Part shown: positions 24,580 through 35,900 of the stretch, piece by piece | Position numbering within the stretch: the stretch's first letter is position 1 | Layout: each line of letters opens with the position of its first letter | Assembly (NCBI GenBank): GCA_006176705.1 | Contig: QRFJ01000046.1 | Span: forward strand, 2,652,545 to 2,716,544 | Reading direction: 5' to 3' | Source: Cocos nucifera | Lineage: Eukaryota; Streptophyta; Magnoliopsida; Arecales; Arecaceae | Length of the DNA: 64,000 nt | Position numbers and translations under genes: made by a program | The notes under the pieces: generated by a model | Told to the model about the DNA's origin: nothing | Database searches by the model: none | What the model saw: only the letters and a program-made list of their open reading frames with translations

Positions 24580-25606
24580 TGTTGGTGTAGAATCTGGTCT
24601 ATGCTAAATCGAGCAGGAGTTGAGAAAGAAGAGATCACCATCGGTGATCTACAAAATAAAATTTTATCTGGAGTTGGTGATGATGGCTCCGACAGGACCC
24701 TTTGATGATCAAGTCAGCTCTTCTGATCAACAGAAATGGAGTACTTAGAAAAGAGTTCAGCAGAGTTTCGAGAAGAAAAAAAGAACTTAGAGAAAATGTA
24801 TTTGAGGGTTCTTTTTTATAGACGGAGCCTGTAGCAGACTGATACCCATAACCATTCAGTAGTGGACCGCTCGGGACTGCATGAGATTTGGTACGGAGAG
24901 AGAGGTATCGTTGGATTGATAGTGACAGCCATAACCATCCGATAGTGGGCCACTCGGGGTCGCATGGGTTTGCTACGGAGAGAGGGGTGTCGTCAGACTG
25001 ATAGTGACCGTTCGTTGAGATTTAATAGTCGTAGTTCAGAGGAAGCAGGTATTGCTTGGTGAAGAACTTTGATATATATCAATTCCAGAGGAGTTTGGAC
25101 TCCTGAAGGAAATACATTTAGAGGAAATCATCTGGGAGGAATACTACTTAAAATCTGAAAGTAATCCGTTGGAAAAATTCAGATGAAGTTTGGTTGAAGG
25201 AGTGGCCCAGAAGGAGTTCGGCTTCTAGAGGAATCCGACTGAAGGAGAGGTTCGAAAGAAGTTCAGCTCATGTAGGAAATCGACTGAAGGAGAGGTCCGA
25301 AAAGAGGTCGGCTTTTGAAGAAATCCGACTGAAGAAGAGGTCCAGAAAAAATTCGGCTCCTGTAGGAATCCGACTGAAGGAGAGATCCGAAAGTAGTTCG
25401 GCTCCTATAGAAATTCAAAAGAGGTTCGGCCGCTGAACAAGTTCGGCTGGGGTTCGTCCGCTGGAGGAGTTCAGCTATTTGAAGGAGTTCGGCTGGGGTT
25501 CGCCAACTGGAGAAAATATTTTCAATCGAAGCTCTTCCGTGATTACCAGTTGCATTAAACTAAGCATCAGATTGGACTTCGATGGGAGCAGGATTTATTC
25601 CCAACA
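24580..25606 (-). mobile_element. Solo LTR of the gag-only family
   Basis: A single LTR, TGTTGGTGTAG to CCCAACA, aligns with the LTRs of the two long copies and has the same minus orientation (TATA box in reverse near 24810). It is flanked by CATTA (24575-24579) and CATCA (25607-25611), a 5-bp target duplication with one mismatch. This is the product expected from recombination between the two LTRs of a full element. The segment 25190-25500 contains degenerate repeats of the type AATCCGACTGAAGGAGAGG, which are also present in the other LTR copies. Confidence 0.9.
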
Positions 25607-28437
25607 CATCACATTTAATATAAAAAAATACCATCCTATCTAATTAGACTATATAGCTACTATTTTTTAATATATATTTAATATCTATAATTCTATTTTT
25701 TTATTTAGATTTTTGAACGATGAAAATATTTCTTACTTATGAAAAAATTATAATATTTCATGGCCTATTATAATATCCTACGGTCAAATTATGACTTTCT
25801 ACGTATATGATATCATTAAAAAAAAAAAAAAAAGCATTCATTTAAAAATTTTATAAATTTTTAATAATAAAAATATTTTTTTATAATTTTTTTAAAAAAT
25901 TATGATAGAATATCATAATTTTATCATAAAATATTATGATGATAAAATATCATAATTTTTTAAAAATAATAATTTTATAATTTTAAATTTTAAATAAAAA
26001 AATAAAATTATAAATATTAAATGGATGTTAAAAGTGGCAATGTGGTCTTGGGCATGCTCCACGTTAATTTTACGGTGCCGTATGCGATGCACAAAGTACT
26101 TATCTCCGGCCCAGAGCACAGCCCATTTGCCTATCATCCGTCGACTTATTTAACCCGTGTCCCAAATTAAGCGTCGCCTTCTGAGTACGGAGTCACCCTC
26201 CATGCCACCGGCTTCCCCTCACCCTCCGGGATCAGAGTAATCTTATTCTTTATTCTTTTTCGATGCTTTATTATTGGAAAAATCTGATTGTTATCTCATT
26301 TAATTCTTGATATCTTGGGGGCAGTGCGAGGAAAGGGAGGAAGGGATCCGTTCCTCCAACTTATTGTTGTGAGCGCAAGGTTTTTGAGAATTTACCTCAC
26401 TAGATTAAACTTAAGATTTTTTCCCCCCATCCTTTTTCCTTCAAATTTTTCTATGAGGGAAACAAGACATTCTGATCCAATTGCCTAGATGAATTATTTT
26501 ATGACTTTATTCTGGTCATGAATGTATCTGTTGTTAGTTTGTTAGTGGAAGTCATTTGATGTTGCTTGCTTGTGAATCATGTGAGTTATTTGATGACATT
26601 GGAGATGGAAAGAATTGCTTGAAAGCAGTGCTCCAAAATTTGATGCTATCAAGACCTATATAAGAAGACTGTATAAAGAAGTGTCCCTGAAGTCCCAACA
26701 CCAGAAAATGGTAACTGATACCTTGAAGCATCACCTTTCCTCTCATGTCATTGCAATGCAAAAATGGATAGGATTTAAATGAATACAAGCTAGGAAAATC
26801 TACTGAAGATTGCTTCTAGAGCCTTTGTGCGACAATTGACCATTGCATATCAATAGGATTTGATGGGAATTTTTTTGACCAATTGATTTTGGCTATGTTA
26901 TATCAGTTGGACTATTGGATATAATGGGGCATATTGAGAAACTAGATGAGGATTATATATAAGAAGGATCTGCCCAGAAGCCAAGAGGGAATAAACTTTG
27001 AGATGAACAGAGTCATGCATGTCTTATCAAAAAGATGACATGCTTAAAATAATTCTGAGATGTTCGGGCATCAACTATTACTGAGAACAGTTTGTTTGAA
27101 GGTTTCCTAGGTTAAATTGTCACCATGCACAATTTTATTCTTCTTAAGCTTAAAGGTCTTATGTTAGACTCTTTCTTTGCTTGTGTCGCAGCTGGAGTCT
27201 GCCAAGATCTTCAATTATAGTTTATTGATTGTCACCATGCCAAATGGATTAATTCAGCTGTTTTGGGGTGGGTAATTTCATCTTTTCGATCACCTCCTGA
27301 AACGTCATAAACACTATTCAATATTCTTCCAATATCCAATAGAATAAGGAGAGTAGTTTCACAACTATCTTGACATGAACAAAATATCAAGTAGGACAAC
27401 ACCTAGAATGATGACTTTGTAGTTTATATATAGTTTATATATTGATCCATGCTATGGCTCCCCAAAATATTGGAAATGCTATGGAGTCTTGTGATGATGA
27501 CACAAAGAATTTATCTGGAAAGGAGTTTTTTGGAGTGTTCTTGTGGATACAATTGCCATAATTCATTTCTTTTGAGTCTCAAGGGGAAATTTGTTTTATA
27601 TAAATCATGTTATCAGAAGGATTGGACAAAATGCGGAGCACTAGAAGACATCAAAGATGATTGCAAGTGTATTTTGGCAGCTTTACGTGAAAGCTCCACT
27701 TAACTAAACTCTTAGTGATTTTTTCCCTAAGCAACATTAAGATTTTTGTTTGTCGTAAATAAAATTGTCTGGGGAATTTGATGGTTACACTGCCGCACTG
27801 TCATATGTATTTATACCAATGCTCACATAAGTATCCTTGATATGGGAGTATCAACCTTTGTCCAGCATGAGTGTAATTGAGTGCATATTGCTCTTCTTTT
27901 GGTTAGAACAACTTCTGTTGAAGTGGGCAAAAAGCCATAGCCTTTTATTAGTCCTATTTTGTTCTGCATCCTTTGTTGTTATGTCTGACTTTACAGGAGT
28001 GAGTTAGTAACTAAGCAATGGAAAACTAAAGGAAAATCAAGGGCTGTAGAGGATGGAAAGGTATTAATGATTATATAAATTTCAAGTCGGATTAATAAGC
28101 ATGTGGATGGGGTACTTGTCATTAATAAGTATTAATGATCGCCATAAGACTCTAATATGTTCTGTTATTAGTTTGTCAGAGCAAAGGACAAAGGCATTTG
28201 GCGGAAAATATCATCAGATGATCTTGGTTCCAATAATTTCTGTTCCTACCACTACATTATCATTTTCTAGTGTTTAAATTAAAGAGCTTTACTAATTTCA
28301 TTGTTTTATTCAGCATAATCTTACATTCCAATCAAACTCTATGTCTCATTTCAAAATATCAGAAAGAATGACAGACATTGAGCAAGATGATCTAAGTTAT
28401 CTATGTACAACACAGTTCCTTTGTCGTGATTTATGAT
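25607..28437. other. Intergenic DNA, no gene supported
   Basis: The first 400 bp are extremely AT-rich with short inverted ATAATATTTTATGATA-type words. At about 26110-26240 there is a GC-richer stretch that looks like a promoter and leader. It is followed by a possible intron (AG/GTAATC near 26238 to GGGGCAG near 26327), but no convincing coding exons follow. Frames near 26580-26780 and 27450-27700 are short and interrupted. The last 100 bp are the likely kinase 3' UTR. Confidence 0.35.
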
Positions 28438-31400
28438 CTACTTTCTTGAAGGTGTCTTGGCGAGTTTCTGTACAGCCACATTGCCTCCATCCCGGCAAAG
28501 AGTCTCGGAACGACTCCCAGACCTGGGGGCCCTGAGCTTGTGCCTGTGGCCATGGTGGTGGTGTCCATTCTCTTTTACTTCTGACTTCTCTGAGTCCTCT
28601 ACTTTACCATTCTCCGCTGATACCGTGTAGATGAAAGGGCCGATCGGCATGTCATCCATTTCCAAGAGAGGCTCCAAGGTCTCAACAATGGTTGACATCT
28701 GAGGCCTGGATTTTGGGTTTTGGCTCAAGCACTGGTAGGCCACAGCAGCTGCCTTCAGGGCACACTTGGTGGAGTACTGGCCCTCAAGGCAGTTGTCCAT
28801 GATGCGGTTTAGCTTCCGCGCATCATTTAGACATGGCCTTGCCCATTCCACAAGGTTCTGCTCTCTGCTTGGTCGAGTCTTGTCAACAGACCGCCTCCCT
28901 GACAGTAGCTCAAGCAACACAACTCCGAAGCTATAGACATCGCTCTTGGCTGTGAGATGGCCTAATAACAGAGCCAATTGATTAAGAACTCCTGTAAAGT
29001 AATAGTAAGAAGGGAACTAGATCATGTTGAGGGATGCATCTTTGCATGCCTGTCAAGATGTACTCTGGTGCAGCATAGCCCTCTGTGCCCATGACTCGGG
29101 TCGAAACATGGGTGTCATCTCCTTCTGGACCATCCTTTGCGAGTCCAAAATCTGAGAGCTTTGCTTTATAGTCCTGAGAATTAATTGAGCATGCTCTTAT
29201 TAAGCAAATGACCATTCAAATGGTGAGTTTTTAACCTTCAGTGAAGCAGAGGTTTTTCAAAGCAGCTAGAGTGCTTCAATAGGATATTTGAGCTGCAAGC
29301 AGTCAAAGGTTCCTACACTATAAATGGAACCTATTTCCTTATCTTTAAAGAGAATCATGAAGCAAAGCCCGACCAAACACAGACCTGTGTACAATTGAAG
29401 TTTTTAGCCAGGAACAACACCAGAGACTTTTTTATGGAAGGTGTGTTCATATTGTGGTGGTTGGACCCCGGCTGATAAATGCCAATTAGTGCTCTAGGGA
29501 TGAGGCTTGGAAGCCCAGGTTTGACTTCTATATTTCTGTTTGGTCCAGAGAAGGTAATTAATTTGAAGTCAGACATCAAGCCAGCCTTTGGCAAAACCTT
29601 TCAGATCGGAGTTGGCTTTCTCCAAAATGGAGACATGATGGAAATGACTATGCATGGTATGGTTAAATATGGAAGGAAACAGGGGAAAACAAAATTTTAG
29701 TTGTTACCCTCATGTTTGTGAAAAATTGTTCCATCTTTGTCTGGAAATTATAACATCTTTTATTACTTTTTGGTTCATATTTTGATTATTGCATCAGATT
29801 TCTTGGAGTGGTAATTTTGTGGTCTGACCCCGACAACAATTCTGGGACAAAAATGTTCAAGCCAGTGGAAATCTTTTCTTTTTTATTTGAAAATAAATGT
29901 GAAAGAAACACATATGGTTATTTTCACGGCAGCTCAAGGTCAAAATAAAGCTGATAAGAACTATTTGCAAGGATGTCAATATGGTGAACATACCATGAAC
30001 CTGTCAAATTTTGGTACTCAACCAGAAAATAGCAAAGCATTTAAATAAGAATTTTTGACGAATTTAATTTGATTCATATGATTTTCTCAGTTTTTCAAAT
30101 TAGTTCATGATTTGGTGGTTGGTTTCAAGAGCTATAGTTTAACATAGTAATATATGGTTAGACATCATTGTCAATTAGTTATATAGGGGTGAGGCTAAGT
30201 GCTCAAGTTGGCCTTCGTCGTTCTCATCAGTGTAAGATTCTCTGTTAGAATCTAACCAGATTCGGCCAAGTTGAACTCTCATCACCCCTGTTTATCCAGC
30301 CGTTACTTAGGCTAAACCTTAGATTCTAAATTATATATATAAAGTCACTAGATCTCGAAACTGGGATTTGTGAGAGAAAGGAGAATATTAAAAGAGCATT
30401 ACCGAGTCCAATAAGATGTTTGAAGCTTTGAAGTCTCGGTATATCACTGGCTTCTCGGTTTCATGGAGAAAGGCGAGGCCTCTGGCGGCTCCAACGGCAA
30501 TCTTCAGTCGTGTTAACCATGGTAAGGAGGCAAACAACTCTGCACATATGAGGAAACAATCTGAGTCCAAATCAATGAAACTTAATCTATAATTAATGCC
30601 AACAGATACAAGAACTCTCTTGTTCGCTCAAAAAGGATAGAGAAACTTTATCTCCCTTAAAGATATAAAAACTTTGTTGACTCAAATCTGTCATATGTGA
30701 AGAATTTGATACTATTTATTTACCAGCAGCACATCAGCGAAGAAGACATTTAATTGCCTTTCATTTGATGGTTGTACGCTATTGTGAAGCCTCCTGTGAT
30801 GGTGCGACTGTGGTGTTGACCTTACAATATCACAGGTCCGGTTGACCATAGGTTAGTAGGTTAGACTGTTGATTGTGTTTGGTATTGGTGGTAACGAGGA
30901 ATGATCAGAAGAAAACTTCCTGATGGATGGTGGTAGTACAAGGTTGTAACTTGTAACCATGAAATTGCAGCCAGGAGGAAGTTTTGAGTTCAAAATTAAT
31001 TTAGGACCCAAATACTTGACATGGATAATTCTCAAACTGTTTCTAGCAAATGATCGGTGGTGCTCCGGTATTATACCAAGAAGAAATATCATACTTACAG
31101 TGTATTAATGAAGTACTTGGATGCGGAAAATTTTTTTTATTAACTTGATATGTTGCTATCAATACCTTAACACGCTGAAACATGTCCCTACTTAGCACAC
31201 ACATGATAGTATGATGGGGCAAGGTTGTTGACTTTTCTTTGTTTGTAAAGCTAAGAAATTATTCCAACCATACATGCCATCAATCACAATCAAAATGACG
31301 CATTGAGATGCCTGCTTGATAAATGGAGCTCATAGACGACGGATGGTTGTGATTGGTGGCATACATAGCCATGTGGTGCGGAATAATTTCTCGTAAACCA

Positions 31401-32698
31401 TGTCAATACATGTGCCTCTCGTAAGGCTTTTCAAACCCACAATTGATTTTAAGGAATCCTTTTATTTTTAAGAAATATTTTATTATAAGTTTTCGCCTTA
31501 GATGGAAATTAAAGAGATATAGAATTCATGCATGTAGCTCACGAAAAGTGATGGAATAAGGCTACTCATATATTCTATATAGACATTATGACTGCTTAAA
31601 ACTCTTCCTAAAAAAATATATATAAAACTAAAGAAGAGAAGGGCTAATACTAAACTCTAAAAAACGGTGTCGCCGCAGCGGGCGGTACTATTACTGGCAC
31701 AATTCTCAGCCCTGGCACCGTGAAGAGGCTCTGGGTTCAAACATGTGAAGTGGCTTTCTCACCATATTTTCTCAAAATAATATAATAAAAACACGATAAC
31801 TTCCAAGAAAATGGACGACAAACAAAAATAATATAATAAAAACACGATAACTTCCAAGAAAATGGACGACAAACAAAGTAATATTTAAAGGATGTCATAC
31901 CTTTTCTTTTTTGAAAAAAAAATGAGCATCAAAACATCTCACCAAGAATTTTACCTAACCGAGATGGCGACTAGAAAAGATTATGTTCAAAGTATGCGGT
32001 CAGAGAGAGGGAGGGAGAGAATATTCAAAGTGTTGGTTGGTTTACTTTTAAAGAGATGGTTCTCCAAGCTGCCCCGAGCCATGAATTCATAGACGAGCAG
32101 CCTGTGCTTGTCCTCGCAACAGTAACCGATCAATTTCACAAGGTGGGGATGCCTCAATTGCCCAAGAAATATAACCTCCGCCTGCCATCAGATATAACAA
32201 GGACTAAATCTATGCATTGAAACCACAATTTTAGTGCATCACGAGATCAAAGAACGAACACAAACACATATCTAAAGCCAAGTTTCTAGTTCTCGGTACC
32301 AGCCATTCCTTGTGGCCTTGCACCCCCTCCAAGTCCAAGAGCTTCACTGCAACCGACTGAGCCTTCAACCCGGGTTTCATCTTCTCGTCGACGAACCCCT
32401 TGTAGACTGGCCCGAACCCACCCTCGCCGAGGAAGTTGCTCATGGAGAAGCTCTGCGTCGCCACCTTCAGCTCTGAGAGCGTGAAGACATGCAGATTGGA
32501 TCCAACAAGAGATATTGAGAGGTCCTCAGGAGATATCATGCCGGTGGAGTTGCTGAGATCGGAGAACGACAGCCTCCTCTGGAGAGACTTCTGCTTTGCT
32601 ACAAGCTTCTTCGGCCGGACCGACGGGCCTTCGTCGGCCCTTCCGTAGCACATGGCCAGGAGAGACCTCCATGAAGCTTTCGACTCCTTTCGAGACAT
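28438..32698 (-). CDS. RIPK/PBL-type receptor-like cytoplasmic kinase (RLCK-VII), 439 aa, five exons
   Basis: Ser/Thr kinase of the family that relays pattern-receptor and growth signals at the plasma membrane; the best remembered match is Arabidopsis RIPK. Exons (minus) are 32698-32300, 32181-32046, 30539-30403, 29173-29050 and 28961-28438. They join to 439 aa. The N-terminal 80 residues are basic and Ser-rich, with the subgroup motif SEDLS-like PEDLSISLVGSNLHVFTLSELK. The P-loop is GEGGFG (91-96), the catalytic Lys is K119, the alpha-C Glu is E135, the catalytic loop is YRDFKASN (212-219), DFG is at 232-234, and the APE motif is at 259-261. The C-tail has a His cluster (HHHHGHRH), as in RIPK. 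There is no Gly2, so no N-myristoylation, but a Cys near residue 17 could be palmitoylated. The fourth intron (29049-28962) uses a GC donor. All kinase residues are intact. Confidence 0.95.
31775..31876. repeat. Direct tandem duplication of 51 bp
   Basis: The segment containing ACACGATAACTTCCAAGAAA and GGACGACAAACAAA occurs twice in a row with an offset of 51 bp and almost no differences. It lies inside the second intron of the kinase gene. Confidence 0.9.
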
Positions 32699-32726
32699 TC
32701 CGAAGCTGTCGACGGAACCCGCCGGC

Positions 32727-32816
32727 TCAACCCATGCAGGCCTGGTCGATCGCAGTGCTTAAGTTAGTTTCAGAAGGCCCATCCAAGAGGTAATAGTGAT
32801 GGCTATATGCTACCAT
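32727..32816 (-). promoter_or_regulatory. Upstream ORF (29 codons) before the kinase start
   Basis: An ATG at 32816 opens a 29-residue peptide starting MVAYSHHYYLLDGP and ending AIDQACMG, with its stop 28 nt before the kinase ATG. There is a TATA-like TTATATTTGG near 32990, so the ORF would lie in the mRNA leader. It could repress translation; a conserved peptide function is only a possibility. Confidence 0.4.
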
Positions 32817-32989
32817 GGAAGTGCTTGCTTGGTTTAACTTTGGGAAGCTTTTAAGTGTTTGAATGAATGGGTGCCTCAGAAGAGGCAAGGAGGTTGGAGG
32901 GATGGAGTTGCAACTGTCTTTAGGAGGAGGAGGAGGAGGCGATAAGACTTGAGGTAGTGGGAGCCAATTATTCACCAACTACTCTACCA

Positions 32990-35900
32990 AATATAAGGGC
33001 CGCTTCTTCCTGGGCTTCGAGGGAAATGTCTTTCCTGACCCTTGACTTTGGCAGTGACTTGAGAATTTGGAAAGGATAAAAGATTGGAAGGAGGTTTGGG
33101 GCTTCAAAGCCCGCCTACCAAACAGTGTTAGAGTTCCCTTTTATTTACATGCTTTGTGTATACGTTTCCACGCAATCAAAATGGTATGCGGGAGTTTATA
33201 ATTTTCTCTTGACAATAATCGTTTATTTAACAGTCTAAAGGCAAACATGATTTTATTACTAACAATTAGCTTCATGCTATGTATGTATGCTATAAAAAAA
33301 ACTTGTGTTGTTCGATTCTGAATTAAGAAATGGACAGGCCACCACGATTGGAACCTTCTTTCAACTTCCGCTGATGTGGTGTAAGAGAGGCCATCCATCC
33401 ATGGGAAGTGATGGGTGGAAAGATACAGCTTATCATTTTAGTGTAGACTAAGGGATTAGGTACTCCAAAGAAATGAACTGGATGATATCCTGGCCAATTT
33501 CTGTCATCCCCTATGTCTGAAACATGTTAAATGTATCTTTTTTATGGACATATAGCATAGCTTGAAAGCTATAGCGATAATAAAATATGGGTGGTCTAGC
33601 TTCTAGAACTTGACCTTGCGCTTGTGGGGTGCATTATATATCTTATTTGAGTGACTCCTGCTGCTGGGAGACAGAGGATATACTTGCAACACAAGGATTT
33701 TAAGAGATAACTTCTATAGGCATTTTTTTTCTCTTCTCTATTAATTCTTCTATTTCCTGAGACAAGTTTAGGTTAGCAGAATATTGGAAGAACACCAACC
33801 AGCATCTACTTGAGATTTTCTTTTAAATGCTTGGTTAGCTTGGAAGCCTACTTCTGTCAATGAACCGTCCCTAGATGTTCTTTCTAGCTCGGGACTTGGG
33901 AGTCTTCCCTCGTGGGCTTGGATGACAAGTCAAGACATGCATGTTTGTCTTCTTATTGGAATGAACGGCACACCCCACTGCCCCTCTTTGCCGACCTGAA
34001 TCCATCAGCCCTTTCGTGGCTTCTGAGGTGAATAAAATCACCCTTTTTTTCTTTTTTTCTTTTTTAGGTTGGGCTGCATGTGGTTTAGGGAGATCTAGTT
34101 TAAGTTTGATCCAAGCACAATTAGAATTGGCTTGAAGCCAAAATTTATGATGCATCACTCGGTAGATGGGAGCTGGCCGACCAGCTCCCTTTAGGTGTAC
34201 TCTGTTATTGAACAAACGTCGGGTCAAACATGGGTCCACCGTTGACTGACCGAGTCCAATCTTTTCAGAAACTGTGCACAGCTTGAAGATTATGTGAATG
34301 CTGAACAGTGAGCCCGCGAGTCCTAACTTTAGGCATGATGGGAGTTTTTTTGATAGATGTGTTTGACCTCTCCACTTTTGTGATACCAAAGGTTGGAGGA
34401 GTACTTTTGTGTCACTTGATCCGAACATCATATTTATTTGAACCCAAAAAAAAAAAATGATCGATTGGTTAAGGATTTACTGAATCAAAAGCCAATCCAG
34501 CCAGCATATAGGATCACAATTCCAAGTTTCCAACTCAAGTACAGAGTCCTCGGCCGGTAACTATAAACCCTTCTAGCACTATTGATTCGAATTAAAAAGA
34601 ACTACCAAGCGGTTTAACCAGCAGGCATTTAGATCAGGAGTTTTTAACAAAACCAAATGAATGGTAGTATGTAAACAAATAGTGCAACCTGTGAGAATGT
34701 GACGTGGTCTTCTTTACTTGAGCAAAGGTCTTCCTTACATTATCAAGTTCAATGGTCCAAATCAATTTCCAGATACATTGGCTAAAAACTTTTGCAGAAC
34801 TAGCCTAGGATTCTAAGAAAAGTTCAAAATGCTTTAGACTCGAAGCTTTTGATGTTTGTAATCTTAAAGCCTTTGGATTTGGTGTGGTTTGAAAACTCTT
34901 GTGGCAGGATTAAACTAGTAAAGATCATTCATCTCATCAATTATTTCACTACTAAAACTAATATACCAATAGGTATATAAAATAGTTTATATTCCAAACA
35001 AGATTTGTAATTAGGCTTTAACGTGGGTCACATGGTCGATGAGTTATGTCCATCAATCGGCCCCCGAAGCTCGAGAATCAAACTGCCGAGATCTCCGGTT
35101 CAAATTCCTTATTACCTTACTTTATGGCACTGGTGGAGAGAATGTCTTTCAAATTTCGTACTATAATGGATAATTTAATATGATAAGTTGCTTTACCATC
35201 ACAGAGAATTTTATTTTGGAAATTTTGCGTAAGTCCTATTGTAAAAAATGAATTATTACATATTTATCCTTTGAAATTTATTGTATATATAAATCTCAAA
35301 TTATCCTATTTTTGCAATGCACCCTTTCTGTTAAATTTTTAGCTAACACAAAATAAATAACCATTTTAAGTATTATTATACCTTTGTATTAATATCTCAA
35401 AAAATTTAGGTAAAAGTGTACTTTTTGAAATATAATTGAACGTTAAAAATTTCAGATATTAATGCAAAAGAATAATAGTGTTATTTTATACTTAAAATTA
35501 AAATTCTAATAAAATAATTTTTTTTTGTAAAAAATAATTATTCGACAGATATATCCATAAATAATTTTCTTTTTCTTTTTTTTGAAGGATAAACACACAA
35601 CAAGACTTAAGACTATATATATGCACACACAAGCCAGTAGCTCAAATGTACGAAATGTATCCGGAAAAAAAAAAAAAAAAAGGAGCAAATTGAGCTCTCG
35701 TACAAACAATGCCCACAGCCACAAGGATGGTTTTGAATTGCCGTCGGTTGCTATCCTAAGAGAAAATTAGTATAAGTTTTGTCAAGCAAGAAACCGTATT
35801 TCAGAAAAAATAAAGTGACAAAAAAAAGAAGCAAACTATTCTTCAGTACCAATCGTAATGCCGTCGGTCTAGTAGTCTGAGGTTTTGATAATAGAGAAAT

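Noticed and set aside
33871..34431. 186-codon minus-strand frame
   Set aside because: No domain, a low-complexity Lys run from an A-run in the DNA, no splice or promoter support, and unusual composition for a protein.
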